DNA of 64,000 bases, from assembly GCF_022397915.1 (NCBI RefSeq), contig NZ_JAKEUO010000009.1:122665-186664 (forward strand), read 5' to 3'. A model generated the notes under the pieces. That model worked only from the letters and a program-made list of their open reading frames with translations. It made no database searches and was not told where the DNA came from. Numbering within the stretch: the stretch's first letter is position 1; the number at the start of each line of letters is the position of its first letter. Below, in pieces: positions 35,577 through 45,622 of this stretch. Origin of the DNA: Vibrio sp. Isolate34. GTDB taxonomy: Bacteria; Pseudomonadota; Gammaproteobacteria; Enterobacterales; Vibrionaceae. The translations under genes and the position numbers were made by a program.

Positions 35577-36896
35577 ATGAAAAAACAAACCCACATCCAC
35601 ACGACTCAAATGGATCTGACGCCATTAAAGACCGCATTCGCAACCGACGGCAATAACCATGTCGATAGACGCTTTCATGTTATGGCCAAACCGGGTGGTG
35701 CAAAGTGCAATATAGATTGCCAATACTGTTTCTATTTGCATAAAGATGAATTGCTCAACCAGAGTAAACAGCCACAGATGGATGATGCGACACTTGAGGC
35801 ATTTATAAAGAGTTATATCGAAAGCCACGATGGCGAAGAAGTGGTGTTTTCATGGCAAGGCGGAGAACCAACGTTATTGGGCTTGGGTTACTTTAAAAAG
35901 ATCGTTGAACTCCAAAGAAAGTACGCGAAAACGGGAATGAGGATCGAAAACGATTTACAAACCAATGGACTATTGTTGAATAAAGATTGGTGTGAGTTTT
36001 TGGTCGAACATAGCTTTCTAGTGGGTCTTTCGATTGATGGCCCCGAATTTATTCATGATAAATACCGCAAGACACGAAGTGGAAAACCGACATTTAAACG
36101 TGTCATACAAGCCGTTAATCTGATGAAAGAATATAAGGTGCCTTTTAACGCGCTAGTCACCGTGAACCGTTTTAACTCGCAATATCCATTAGAAGTATAT
36201 CGGTTTCTAACTCGAGAACTTGGCGTAACTTATATACAGTTTTCTCCGTGTGTTGAGTCTCGTTCTTTTGAGAAAATTGCTCCGCACTTTTGGAAAGAGA
36301 ACATGCAACCTGAAGTTGGTTCAGAACTCGCTAAACCAGGACACTTAATGTCGGTCGTTACCGATTGGTCGGTTGATGCATCAGAGTGGGGGAAATTCCT
36401 TGTCGCAGTGTTCAATGAATGGGTAAACAACGATTTTGGCCGAGTATTAGTTAACTTGTTTGAAACCGCAGTGGCGCAAGTCATGGGAATGCCTGCGCAG
36501 TTGTGTGTGACGGCTGAATTCTGCGGAAAAGGTTTAGCGATTGAACATAATGGCGATGTGTTTAGTTGTGACCATTATGTGTATCCCGAATATCGACTAG
36601 CCAATATCAATGAGCGTCCACTAAATGAGATCGCTATTTCGACTCGTCAGTACAGTTTTGGTATGGCTAAAAAGTCGTCTCTCCCTCAATACTGTCTAAA
36701 TTGTGACTATTTAAAGTACTGCTGGGGAGAATGTCCAAAAAATCGGCTACTTACAGCACCGAATGGTGAGTCTGGTCTAAACTATTTGTGTCCAGGGATA
36801 AAAATGTTCTTCGAACATGCATTGCCAATCTTAGTCGGTATATCGACGCTACTAAAGTCTTCTAACTCAAGTGAATATAGCCAATATAACCTTTAG
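35577..36896 (+). CDS. Anaerobic sulfatase-maturing enzyme 1 (radical SAM/SPASM)
   Basis: 439 residues. It converts the active-site Cys or Ser of sulfatases to C-alpha-formylglycine before export. The radical SAM cluster motif is CNIDCQYC (C44, C48, C51), preceded by HVMAKPGGAK. SWQGGEPTLLG near residue 90 binds S-adenosylmethionine. The C-terminal SPASM region has the expected cysteines: CVTAEFCGKG near 305, FSCDHYVYPEYRL near 325, and YCLNCDYLKYCWGECPKNR near 370. It follows the Ser-type sulfatase C by 82 bases. A second copy lies at 52178. The pair implies sulfatase maturation without oxygen. Confidence 0.92.
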   Translation: MKKQTHIHTTQMDLTPLKTAFATDGNNHVDRRFHVMAKPGGAKCNIDCQYCFYLHKDELLNQSKQPQMDDATLEAFIKSYIESHDGEEVVFSWQGGEPTLLGLGYFKKIVELQRKYAKTGMRIENDLQTNGLLLNKDWCEFLVEHSFLVGLSIDGPEFIHDKYRKTRSGKPTFKRVIQAVNLMKEYKVPFNALVTVNRFNSQYPLEVYRFLTRELGVTYIQFSPCVESRSFEKIAPHFWKENMQPEVGSELAKPGHLMSVVTDWSVDASEWGKFLVAVFNEWVNNDFGRVLVNLFETAVAQVMGMPAQLCVTAEFCGKGLAIEHNGDVFSCDHYVYPEYRLANINERPLNEIAISTRQYSFGMAKKSSLPQYCLNCDYLKYCWGECPKNRLLTAPNGESGLNYLCPGIKMFFEHALPILVGISTLLKSSNSSEYSQYNL

Positions 36897-36961
36897 TTAT
36901 TACCTTCGACTTTATACTTAAACTTTAATGCTCAGGCTCCTGAAAATTGTATAGGTAGACT

Positions 36962-37945
36962 ATGAACCATGCGCAACAAGCAATAAACCAACTGATTGAA
37001 CAGACAGAGAAAAGTGTTATCGGTCAGAGTCACGTCGTTCGGGCTCTGGTAATCGGATTATTGACCAATGGCCATGTGCTTCTAGAAGGGCTTCCCGGCA
37101 CAGCGAAAACACGTTCGGTCAAGTCTTTGGCGAATTTATTGAACACAAGCTTTGGCCGCATTCAGTTCACGCCTGACTTATTGCCATCAGATGTGACGGG
37201 CACCGAGGTGTATCAAGAACTGGATGGCAAGCCGCAACTGCATTTCCAACCGGGTCCTATTTTCAACAGCATTGTTCTAGCCGATGAAGTGAACCGTGCG
37301 CCTGCAAAGGTACAAGCAGCACTGCTTGAAGCGATGGCGGAAGGTACAATAACTGTAGGTGGTCAAACTCACATCCTTCCTGACTTGTTCATGGTCTTGG
37401 CGACTCAAAACCCAGTTGAACAAGAAGGTACGTATCCGCTACCTGAGGCGCAGATGGACCGTTTCATCATGAAAGTGACGGTCGATTATCCAGAAGACGA
37501 TGCGGAACGCGACATTATTCGATTGGTGCGTAGCGAAGAGCTAGGCAGCGAAACGAGCTCAGAGCTAGTCACACCGCAACACATTGAACCTGAATTGGTA
37601 CTTGAAGCGCGTCGTCAACTGCCTGAAATAGCGGTTTCTGATTTAGTCGAAAACTACATTGTTGCCTTGGTGATGGCGACACGTAAGCCAGAGCGTTACC
37701 CAGAATCGAATCTATCAAAGTGGATTGAAATTGGCTCAAGCCCACGTGCTTCAATCGCATTAGACAAATGTGCTCGCGCATATGCATGGTTACAAGGGCG
37801 TGACCATGTCACGTTAGATGATGTACGTGCGATGCTGCCTACGGTATTAGGTCATAGATTCTCACTCTCTTACGACGCATTGGCCGATGGTGTTGACCAT
37901 CAAAGAGTGGTTGAAGAGCTGCTTGATAATGTTGAGATCGGATAA
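36962..37945 (+). CDS. MoxR-type AAA+ ATPase
   Basis: 327 residues; AAA+ chaperone-like ATPase of the MoxR group. Walker A GLPGTAKT near residue 40, Walker B SIVLADEVNRAP near 107, sensor region LATQNPVEQEGTYPLPEAQ near 143. First gene of a six-gene operon (MoxR, DUF58, DUF4381, BatA, BatB/TPR, BatD). Such MoxR-VWA sets are thought to act in metal insertion, assembly or envelope stress. It begins 65 bases after the maturase stop, so both could share a transcript. Confidence 0.92.
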   Translation: MNHAQQAINQLIEQTEKSVIGQSHVVRALVIGLLTNGHVLLEGLPGTAKTRSVKSLANLLNTSFGRIQFTPDLLPSDVTGTEVYQELDGKPQLHFQPGPIFNSIVLADEVNRAPAKVQAALLEAMAEGTITVGGQTHILPDLFMVLATQNPVEQEGTYPLPEAQMDRFIMKVTVDYPEDDAERDIIRLVRSEELGSETSSELVTPQHIEPELVLEARRQLPEIAVSDLVENYIVALVMATRKPERYPESNLSKWIEIGSSPRASIALDKCARAYAWLQGRDHVTLDDVRAMLPTVLGHRFSLSYDALADGVDHQRVVEELLDNVEIG

Positions 37946-37957
37946 TTAGGGGGCGTC

Positions 37958-38920
37958 ATGGCGAAGCCTACACAAGCTCCCAAATCGCAAGGCCTTGACC
38001 CACGCTTATACTGTGATTATTCAAGGTTAGTGCGAATACAGGCTCAAGCTGAGTCGTTTTCTCTGTTGCCTCATCTAAAGGCTGGCAGTGTATTGTCGGG
38101 TCGACATAATTCTCTATTTCGTGGTCGTGGGTTGAACTTCGAAGAGTTGCGTCATTACCAACTGGGTGACGATATTCGCAATCTTGATTGGAAAGTCACC
38201 ATGCGCACAGGTAAGCCTCATGTTCGCAGCTATACCGAAGAAAAAGACCGTAATGTGATGATCTGTGTCGATCAGCGCAGCTCGATGTTTTTTGCCTCTC
38301 AAAACACCATGAAATCCGTTGTGGCTGCCGAAGTTGCGGCATTGTGTGGATGGCGAGTGCTGAAAGATGGCGACCGTGTTGGCTTTGTTTTAGCTTCACA
38401 TCAAAAACTCTTTCATACCAAAGCACAGCGCTCACAATCTGATTTGCTCGCTCAACTTAAACACCTAACCAAGGCGAATCAAAGTTTAGGTGTGAGTGTG
38501 AGTGACAGCGAGGGTGTCGGGTTCAGTCAATGGATTGAACTGATCAAGCGTATGAGGCTAAAACAATCGACCTTAATCTTTATTAGCGACTGGCGTGATT
38601 GCCAAGAACAACACCTTGATCGACTCAAGCAGCTACAGCAGCACAATGACATCCTTGCCATTATGGTGACCGATCCGTTAGAACAATCACTGCCTCATGA
38701 TCTTGCTAGCGCGAACTGGGTGGTGGGCGATGGTCGTTTTCAGCTCAATCTTGATAGCCAATCTAAGGTTAACCTTGCGAGCGAGAGCCTTGCTCAAAAA
38801 GCGGCACTTCAAAAACAATCTCTTGCTAAATTAATGGCGATGAAAAACCTGCCTTATATCGAATTAGATACGTCGGGTGCTCATATTTCACAGCTTCAAA
38901 AGCTAGTAGGAGGGCGCTAA
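37958..38920 (+). CDS. DUF58 protein of the MoxR/Bat operon
   Basis: 320 residues, soluble. The DUF58 core is evident in SGRHNSLFRGRGLNFEELRH near residue 48 and IRNLDWKVTMRTGKPHVRSY near 72. A VWA-like fold follows, with CVDQRSSMFF near 105 as a partial MIDAS motif. It lies twelve bases after the MoxR gene and ends directly at the next start, so it is co-translated. It is the usual partner of MoxR. Confidence 0.88.
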   Translation: MAKPTQAPKSQGLDPRLYCDYSRLVRIQAQAESFSLLPHLKAGSVLSGRHNSLFRGRGLNFEELRHYQLGDDIRNLDWKVTMRTGKPHVRSYTEEKDRNVMICVDQRSSMFFASQNTMKSVVAAEVAALCGWRVLKDGDRVGFVLASHQKLFHTKAQRSQSDLLAQLKHLTKANQSLGVSVSDSEGVGFSQWIELIKRMRLKQSTLIFISDWRDCQEQHLDRLKQLQQHNDILAIMVTDPLEQSLPHDLASANWVVGDGRFQLNLDSQSKVNLASESLAQKAALQKQSLAKLMAMKNLPYIELDTSGAHISQLQKLVGGR

Positions 38921-39463
38921 ATGGCCGTTGAACATACGCCTCCTAGTACTTATATCCTTCGCGAACTGCGCGATGTAACGATTCCCGACAGCGTGAGCTG
39001 GTTTCCTCAAACGATCGGTTGGAAGATCCTTGGCGTTGCCTTGTTATTGGTCGCGTTCTATCTGGCTTATCGCTTGGCGTTAAGGTGGTGGAATAATCGT
39101 TATCGTAAAGAAGCACTTAAAGAGCTGATGGTATTGGATGCTCGAGACAAAAACTCAACCGAGCGAACCTTCAAGATACTCAAAGTGGTGCTTCGTTATC
39201 TAGACAGCGGTAATGCCAAGTTGTTTGGTCAAGCCTATGTAAACCGCTTGCACGCTTATCTTCCTGTTAACGCTGGCACGAGTACAAAGAGTAATGCTTT
39301 CTTTACCGATGAAGTCTCAGGACTGTGGATGCAAAGCTTAATCGACCCAAAGGTAAGTTTGACCTTTGAACAGCGTTTAGAGGTAATTCAAACCGCGATG
39401 ATGTGGCTAAAACTTCATAAACCCGATGTACAAGCGACAACAGAGGGCCAAGATAATGTTTGA
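38921..39463 (+). CDS. DUF4381 membrane protein
   Basis: 180 residues. One membrane helix (about 32-50, LGVALLLVAFYLAYRLAL) after an N-terminal segment with LRELRDVTIPDSVSWFPQT, the mark of DUF4381, then a soluble cytoplasmic helical part. It starts immediately after the DUF58 stop and overlaps the BatA start by eight bases. It is a standard member of gammaproteobacterial MoxR/Bat operons. Confidence 0.85.
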   Translation: MAVEHTPPSTYILRELRDVTIPDSVSWFPQTIGWKILGVALLLVAFYLAYRLALRWWNNRYRKEALKELMVLDARDKNSTERTFKILKVVLRYLDSGNAKLFGQAYVNRLHAYLPVNAGTSTKSNAFFTDEVSGLWMQSLIDPKVSLTFEQRLEVIQTAMMWLKLHKPDVQATTEGQDNV

Positions 39464-40535
39464 TAGCTTATCTGCCAGCTTTGAGTTCGCACATCCATTG
39501 TGGTTTATCGCGTTACCATTGCCTTTGTTGGTCTACTTAGCTGTGCCTGCTTATCGCACTAAACAAATGGCCATTAAGGTGCCATTTTTCAGTGAGTTGG
39601 TAGAAGCAATAGGCGAGGCGCCATCTGAGGGCGCAAGCCAGTTAACACCAAGCTGGTGGCAACGCACCACATTGATTATTACTTGGGTATTAGTGGTTTG
39701 TGCGTTAGCTAAGCCAACCATCTTAGGTGAGCCACAAGTTCGTGAACAATTGGGCCGCGATGTCATGGTGGTGGTCGATTTGTCGGGCTCAATGGCTGAA
39801 CAAGATTTTACGTCTAAACAAGGGGATAAAATCTCACGTTTAGATGCGACTAAAGAGGTGTTAGCTGACTTTGCTAAAACTCGAAAGGGTGACCGACTTG
39901 GTTTGATTCTGTTTGGTGATGCAGCATTTGTACAAACGCCATTTACGGCCGACCAAGATGTGTGGCTTGAGCTACTCAATCAAACGGACGTGGCAATGGC
40001 AGGGCAAAGCACAAATTTAGGTGATGCCATTGGCTTAGCGATTAAGGTGTTTGAACAGAGTGAGAAGCAGGGTGCTGCAGTCCAAGATTCAAGTATTGAT
40101 GCCAAAGAAAAAGAGAAAGTAGTGATTGTGCTAACCGATGGCAATGACACTGGCAGCTTTGTTGAACCTATCGATGCGGCCAAAGTGGCTAAGGCGAAAG
40201 GTGTTCGTATTCACGTTATCGCCATAGGTGATCCGCAAACCGTCGGCGAGGTGGCTTTGGATATGGAAACTATCAACCGTGTGGCTCAAGAGTCTGGTGG
40301 TGAATCTTTTGAAGCGCTTAACCGCGATGAGCTGACTAAAGCTTATGCTCAAATTGGTGAGCTAGAGCCTCAGTTGTATGAGAGTACGACTTATCGTCCT
40401 AAACAGGGATTACACCATTACTTGATGGCCATTGTTGTTGTGATGTATTTGACTGCGTTTAGTTTCGCAACAATCCGCCGACGCTCGCTTTTGGCTTCTT
40501 CAATGAAAAATTTGAAAGGAGAGAACGATGCCTGA
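39456..40535 (+). CDS. BatA-like VWA membrane protein
   Basis: About 359 residues from ATG 39456, with agaggg upstream; a frame extension to 39426 lies inside the previous gene. Two N-terminal helices (about 10-30 and 60-80), then a von Willebrand A domain with the full MIDAS motif VVDLSGSMAEQDF near residue 108, TPFTADQD and VIVLTDGNDTGS near 220, then a C-terminal helix. It probably forms an inner-membrane complex with BatB and BatD whose assembly is driven by MoxR. It overlaps the next gene by eight bases. Confidence 0.88.
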   Translation: MFDSLSASFEFAHPLWFIALPLPLLVYLAVPAYRTKQMAIKVPFFSELVEAIGEAPSEGASQLTPSWWQRTTLIITWVLVVCALAKPTILGEPQVREQLGRDVMVVVDLSGSMAEQDFTSKQGDKISRLDATKEVLADFAKTRKGDRLGLILFGDAAFVQTPFTADQDVWLELLNQTDVAMAGQSTNLGDAIGLAIKVFEQSEKQGAAVQDSSIDAKEKEKVVIVLTDGNDTGSFVEPIDAAKVAKAKGVRIHVIAIGDPQTVGEVALDMETINRVAQESGGESFEALNRDELTKAYAQIGELEPQLYESTTYRPKQGLHHYLMAIVVVMYLTAFSFATIRRRSLLASSMKNLKGENDA

Positions 40536-42276
40536 TTCTCTCATGTTGCAACAGTTCTTTACTCAGTTTCACTTTATTCGACCATTGTGGTTGTTGGCCT
40601 TTATTCCGATGTTCTTCTTGCTATGGGTTCGTTGGAGAGAAGAGACTAAGCCAACGTGGAAAGACATTCTTCCTGCTCATTTACGCAATGCATTGACTAT
40701 TGGGGAAACTGGCTGGCGCAAACAGTTACCACTAAAGCTATTAATGGTGATAGTGACGATTGCCATTATTATCTGTTCAGGCCCAACATGGCAGCGTGAA
40801 GCTTCGCCTTTTGGTGAAGACAAAGCCTCGATGTTAGTGGTACTCGATAACAGTGAGTCGATGCTGGCTAAAGACTTACCACCAAGTCGCTTGGAACGCT
40901 CTAAACAGAAAATTAGAGACTTACTCGCAGCACGCAAGGGCGGTAACACGGGTTTGGTTGTGTATGCAGGTAGCGCGCATGTCGCGATGCCTGTTACTCA
41001 AGACAGCAAGGTATTTGAACCGTTTCTGGCGGCTATCACCCCTGACATCATGCCAGTATCAGGTAAGTCTGCGGAGGAGGCATTGCCACTCATCAATCAA
41101 CAATTGTCTGGTGAGCTAGGTTCGTCAGTGTTGTTGGTATCAGATGGCGTTAACCCAAGTACCATCAGGGCGTTCGAAACCTTCTTTAACGACAATCCAT
41201 ATCAGCTGCTCATTCTAGCGGCAGGAAATAGCAATGTGGTGAGTGACAGCCCTGTTGATCTCGATTCATTACGTAGCTTAGCGAGCAAGACGGGCGGAAG
41301 GCTGATCGAAGTGACCGTTGATAATTCTGATATCCAACAACTCAACAAAGCGGTTGAAAGAAACATGCAACTTAACGGTGAGTCTTCAATGCCTTGGAAA
41401 GACATGGGATACGGTCTTCTTATTCCTATGGCGATCATTATGTTGTTGTGGTTTAGAAAAGGGTGGTTGGTTCAGTGGTGTGTGGTTGGCGTTTTGATTA
41501 TAGGCAGTGTGTATTCTCCGCACACTTTGGCGAAAACGGTCAGCTTAACCGCCGATAAACCCGTAGTTGAAGAGTCGCTGACGGTTTGGGATAAAACAGC
41601 CCAATGGTGGTGGGATTTATGGCTAACGCCTGATCAGCAAGGACAACGTTTATTGAATCAAAAGGAATACCTTGAAGCGGCAAAGCACTTTAAGGATCCA
41701 ATGAGAAAGGGTGCAGCTTATTACTATGCTCGTGATTTTAAGTTAGCTCACAGTGCCTTTTTACAGACAAAAACCGATTATGGTTTGTATAACGCAGCAA
41801 GTGCTTTAGCTCGACAACGTGAATACCTTGCTGCGCGCGATTTACTCAAATCACTGAGTGAAAAGCCCGATCTGTCACCAGAACTGAAAGCCGATATAGA
41901 AAACAATTTAGCGGTGCTGAGTGGCATTATTGAAGAGGTTAATCGCACCAGTGAAAGCCAAGCATCTTCTTCGGTATCAGATGGGCTTGAGGAATCCATA
42001 GAATTAGCTGATGACCAACCACGTACGGGGGACGGCGCAGAAGAACAAACGGTAGCCGAAGTTATGTTGAAAGAAACACTTAACGCCAATGAGATTTTGG
42101 GTAGCCAAGAGCTTGCCGACAAGTGGTTGAAACGCGTAGAAGCCGATCCTAAGTTCTTCTTGAAATCGAAATTTCAAATTCAGTTAAGAGATTCTGCACC
42201 TTCGCTCGAACAGACATCGCAACAGGAGCCGTCGTCAAAACAAGAACAGGCGCCAAAACAGGAGCAAACACAATGA
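40528..42276 (+). CDS. BatB/BatC-like VWA-TPR fusion membrane protein
   Basis: 582 residues. Two N-terminal helices, a VWA domain with partial MIDAS VLDNSESMLAKDL near residue 107, two central helices (about 290-330), then a TPR-containing tail (TPDQQGQRLLNQKEYLEAA near 365) and a Gln/Glu/Lys-rich C-terminus. In other bacteria BatB and BatC are separate; the fusion is common in gammaproteobacteria. It overlaps both neighbours (8 and 4 bases). Confidence 0.87.
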   Translation: MPDSLMLQQFFTQFHFIRPLWLLAFIPMFFLLWVRWREETKPTWKDILPAHLRNALTIGETGWRKQLPLKLLMVIVTIAIIICSGPTWQREASPFGEDKASMLVVLDNSESMLAKDLPPSRLERSKQKIRDLLAARKGGNTGLVVYAGSAHVAMPVTQDSKVFEPFLAAITPDIMPVSGKSAEEALPLINQQLSGELGSSVLLVSDGVNPSTIRAFETFFNDNPYQLLILAAGNSNVVSDSPVDLDSLRSLASKTGGRLIEVTVDNSDIQQLNKAVERNMQLNGESSMPWKDMGYGLLIPMAIIMLLWFRKGWLVQWCVVGVLIIGSVYSPHTLAKTVSLTADKPVVEESLTVWDKTAQWWWDLWLTPDQQGQRLLNQKEYLEAAKHFKDPMRKGAAYYYARDFKLAHSAFLQTKTDYGLYNAASALARQREYLAARDLLKSLSEKPDLSPELKADIENNLAVLSGIIEEVNRTSESQASSSVSDGLEESIELADDQPRTGDGAEEQTVAEVMLKETLNANEILGSQELADKWLKRVEADPKFFLKSKFQIQLRDSAPSLEQTSQQEPSSKQEQAPKQEQTQ

Positions 42277-43652
42277 GTCGATATGATTTAGCTCTTGCAG
42301 CGCTTCAAACAAAGGCAGGGCGCTTAGAGTTATTTAAACTAACCAAGACCTTGCTTGTTTCGATGGTTCTGCTGTTTAGCGCTGCTTTTTCAACACTTGT
42401 TTCTGCGGCTGATATCTATGACCTGCAGCGGAGTGGTGATGTCGAATTAGTCGCTTGGGTAGGTGAAAAACCGAAGTCTGACGACAAAATTAAGCCTACG
42501 AAAGTTAGCGTCAATGAGCAAGTGATCCTGACCATTGAGGTGGCGACACCACGTTGGCTAACCGGGGGGACTCGAATTGGCAGCATCGAAATCCCGAATG
42601 TTATTGCTAAGCAGCGAAATCAACTCGCGACGAACTACACAGAGCGAGTAGGTGGGGCAACATGGTCACGCCAACGCTGGGAAGTGACGCTTTATCCGAT
42701 GACTTCGGGCGAATTCGTGATTCCTACCGTGCCTGTTCGTATTAAAGTGTCAGCTCCTGATGGTTCAAACGTTGGTGGCACGCTTTATACGCAACCCATT
42801 AAGTTTGAAGCTTCATTACCTTCAGGTTTATTAAGTGATGAATCGCCTTGGTTTTCTGCAACAGATGTGGATGTTGAACAGCAATGGCAACGTTCGAATG
42901 AAAACTTGAAAGTTGGCGATGCGGTTACTCGTACCGTGACGATCAAAGCAAAAGACAGCTTGTCTGTGTTACTGCCAGATGTGCTGTCCAATGATTCGAC
43001 TCAGCAATATCAAGCCTACCCACAGCCAAATCGTTTAGACGATACACAAGAACGTGGTAATTACCGTTCTAGCCGAGTGGAAGAAACGGTTTATGTGATT
43101 CAACAAGGTGGCGAGTTTACCTTGCCGGATTTCTCATTCCAATGGTGGGACAGCAAGAACCAACGTCTTGAAAGCGTGGTGATAAAAGGCGAAGTGTTTG
43201 AAGCAAAACACACACTCCAATCCTTTATCAAAGCTTACATGTCTGTCTTTATTAGCGTTGGTTTGGCTCTGGTGTTGTGTATTGCGTTGTGTGTTTCTTT
43301 GAAGCGTTATTACAAGAACCGACCAATACCGCGTTGGTTGATATTCCGTCGTTTGCTTAAGCAAGGTAATTGGTCTGCATTGAGAACCTTTATCTACCGT
43401 GAGTTACGAACTGAAACGACTGAGTTAGAACTGGGTAAAGCGCAACTTGGTAAATTGAATGGACAAAAACGTTGGGTGGAAGACAGCGAAGCACTTCAAC
43501 AAGGGCGTGAAGATAAAAACGTATTTGCTCGTTTGTGGAGAGGGTTAGGCAACCTGCTTAGTGACCAATCAAACTCAAGCCATTCTCGTTCAATTTTCGC
43601 CCGCTTGAAAATCCCTAAAGCCTTGCCAGACTTAAAAGAGAGAACTAAGTAG
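42273..43652 (+). CDS. BatD-like protein
   Basis: 459 residues, last gene of the MoxR/Bat operon. It has an N-terminal hydrophobic segment (about 28-48, ends VSAAD), a large periplasmic beta-rich region with VSVNEQVILTIEV near 75 and YPMTSGEFVIPTVPVRI near 145, a membrane helix (about 320-345) and a cytoplasmic tail. This is the BatD layout. Start overlaps the previous stop (ATGA). A terminator follows at 43685. Confidence 0.85.
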   Translation: MSRYDLALAALQTKAGRLELFKLTKTLLVSMVLLFSAAFSTLVSAADIYDLQRSGDVELVAWVGEKPKSDDKIKPTKVSVNEQVILTIEVATPRWLTGGTRIGSIEIPNVIAKQRNQLATNYTERVGGATWSRQRWEVTLYPMTSGEFVIPTVPVRIKVSAPDGSNVGGTLYTQPIKFEASLPSGLLSDESPWFSATDVDVEQQWQRSNENLKVGDAVTRTVTIKAKDSLSVLLPDVLSNDSTQQYQAYPQPNRLDDTQERGNYRSSRVEETVYVIQQGGEFTLPDFSFQWWDSKNQRLESVVIKGEVFEAKHTLQSFIKAYMSVFISVGLALVLCIALCVSLKRYYKNRPIPRWLIFRRLLKQGNWSALRTFIYRELRTETTELELGKAQLGKLNGQKRWVEDSEALQQGREDKNVFARLWRGLGNLLSDQSNSSHSRSIFARLKIPKALPDLKERTK

Positions 43653-43684
43653 CAAACTTTAGTTATTCGCATCGAACATCATCG

Positions 43685-43716
43685 GCAGGTTCTCTACTAT
43701 AGGGGACCTGCTTCTT
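43685..43716 (+). terminator. Probable terminator of the MoxR/Bat operon
   Basis: gcaggttctc pairs with ggggacctgc with two G-U wobbles around a 7-base loop; ttctttaat follows. It is only about 20 bases from the next start, so it may also attenuate that gene. Confidence 0.65.
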
Positions 43717-43730
43717 TAATATGGAACTGT

Positions 43731-44636
43731 ATGAAAAGTACCGAACTCAATTTAATTCCTATATTTGTTGCTATCTATGAAGAGCAGAACTTATCTAGAG
43801 CTGCTAATCGCATGGATATAAGCCAACCGGCGGTGAGCAAGGCGCTTGCAAGGTTGAGAGATATCTATGACGAACCACTGTTTCACCGAACCACTTCAGG
43901 CGTAGAGCCGACCACATTTGCTATTGATATCTATCCTGCAATGGCCGCGGCACTTAAAAACTTTACGTCTACCTTATCCGCATCAAGAGACTTCGATCCT
44001 AAAACTTCAGGCCGCGTGTTTTCTATTGCCTGCGTCTCGGCGGCGAGCTATGAAATGATGCCAAGAGTGATGCAGCTAATCAGCCAGGTTGCCCCCGGTA
44101 TAGCACTCGAAGTTCACCCTCTGTTTACGGAAGACTACGAGTCTGATTTAAGGCTCCAAAGACACGATGTGATCGTCGATATGACACCAAAAGGAAGAAC
44201 CATGCTTAAGCATGAGGTGATTTCTACAGAGGAGTTGGTGGTGGTGTGCCGCAAAGACCATCCTGTCCTTGGCGATACTATCGACATGGAACAGTTCTTG
44301 TCACTTGAACATGTGGTTGTTTCTCGTTGGCATGCACGTAAAAGCTTATTGAGCTCTGAACACTATAGTGACCTAGAGAAACGCAGAATAGTCTATCGTG
44401 CTGCGGGGGTCGTTGAGATGCTACCTGTAATTGAAGGTTCTGATTACATCGGCGTGTTACCTATTTCATCGGTGCGTTGTTTCTCTGAAAAGTACAATGT
44501 CAGAACACTGCCACTGCCTTTCGAGTTAGAAGACCTCGATATGTGTATGATCTGGCATCCAAGTCGTACTAACGAACCGAGCCACAAGTGGTTGCGCGCT
44601 AAGATCAAAGCGGCAGCCAAAGACACATCAAGTTAG
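43731..44636 (+). CDS. LysR-family transcription regulator
   Basis: 301 residues with an N-terminal winged helix (LIPIFVAIYEEQNLSRAANR, then MDISQPAVSKALARLRDIY) and an effector domain. The helix-turn-helix and the later CRKDHPVLGDT region place it near the NodD/NahR-like subgroup. It is 18 bases upstream of the lipid kinase gene and may be cotranscribed. Target genes are not evident. Confidence 0.88.
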   Translation: MKSTELNLIPIFVAIYEEQNLSRAANRMDISQPAVSKALARLRDIYDEPLFHRTTSGVEPTTFAIDIYPAMAAALKNFTSTLSASRDFDPKTSGRVFSIACVSAASYEMMPRVMQLISQVAPGIALEVHPLFTEDYESDLRLQRHDVIVDMTPKGRTMLKHEVISTEELVVVCRKDHPVLGDTIDMEQFLSLEHVVVSRWHARKSLLSSEHYSDLEKRRIVYRAAGVVEMLPVIEGSDYIGVLPISSVRCFSEKYNVRTLPLPFELEDLDMCMIWHPSRTNEPSHKWLRAKIKAAAKDTSS

Positions 44637-44654
44637 CTCCAAAAGGACATAACA

Positions 44655-45560
44655 ATGGACAGTATTCGCGCGATTTTAAATGGAAAGAAAGCCAATATCC
44701 CCGAGTTAAGACAAGCAGTCTTTGCGGCAAGGGATAGGGATATCGACCTACAAGTGAGAGTTACTTGGGAATCGTCGGATATGTTTCGTTTAGTCAGTGA
44801 GGCGATATGCGATGGTGTGAAGCGACTGATTGTGGCTGGTGGTGATGGAACGGTAAATGAAGCGGTGAATGCGCTTAACCAGTTTCGTGCGAGCGAGAGG
44901 CCGCAGCTGGCGGTTATTCCAATGGGAACAGCGAATGACTTTGCTACCGCGACTGGAATCCCTAGTGATATTGCTCAGGCGTTTAGGCTTGCTTTAGAAG
45001 GGAAGGCATTCGGGGTCGACAGTGTTCGTGCTAATGATCGCTATTTCATGAACGTTGCTGCTGCCGGCTTTGGTGCGGAAGTGACGGCCGAAACGCCCGT
45101 TGAACTTAAAGACTTTCTTGGTGGCGGTGCATATACGCTAACAGGTGTGGTGAAAGCTTTAGGGTTTAAACCATACAGCGGTACCTTGACCATAGACAAA
45201 GGCACCTTTACTGGCGAAATCCTGGTCGGGGCGTTTTGTAATGGCCGCCTCGCGGGTGGTGGGCAAGAGCTTGCGCCCAATGCACTTATTGATGATGGTT
45301 TGATGGATCTGACTTTGGTCAAAGCCTTTGTAGCGTCTGACTTGCCAAAAGTCATCGAAGAGCTCAAACATCCTGCTGACGACGGTAAATACATTGTTCA
45401 CACTCAAGCACGTTGGTTAGAGATAGATTTCCCGCAATCATTGCCGATTAACTTAGACGGCGAACCTTATCGTTCAAACCAGATTCGCTTTGAGGTTATG
45501 CCTTCGAGCATCAGTTTAGTGCTGCCTGATGATAGCCCTTGTCTGGTAAACAATCAGTAA
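44655..45560 (+). CDS. yegS: YegS-like lipid kinase
   Basis: 301 residues of the diacylglycerol-kinase catalytic family. The nucleotide motif [15 protein letters not shown] is near residue 60, [14 protein letters not shown] near 95, then a beta-sandwich C-terminal domain with [17 protein letters not shown] near 195 and NLDGEPYRS near 275. It phosphorylates lipids such as phosphatidylglycerol in E. coli YegS; the substrate here is unknown. aaaaggaca precedes the ATG. Confidence 0.9.
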   Translation: MDSIRAILNGKKANIPELRQAVFAARDRDIDLQVRVTWESSDMFRLVSEAICDGVKRLIVAGGDGTVNEAVNALNQFRASERPQLAVIPMGTANDFATATGIPSDIAQAFRLALEGKAFGVDSVRANDRYFMNVAAAGFGAEVTAETPVELKDFLGGGAYTLTGVVKALGFKPYSGTLTIDKGTFTGEILVGAFCNGRLAGGGQELAPNALIDDGLMDLTLVKAFVASDLPKVIEELKHPADDGKYIVHTQARWLEIDFPQSLPINLDGEPYRSNQIRFEVMPSSISLVLPDDSPCLVNNQ

Positions 45561-45622
45561 GCCGCTTCAGTCAGGTAAACGGAGTGACCGACCGATAGGG
45601 TCATTTACTCCTTTAAGATTCG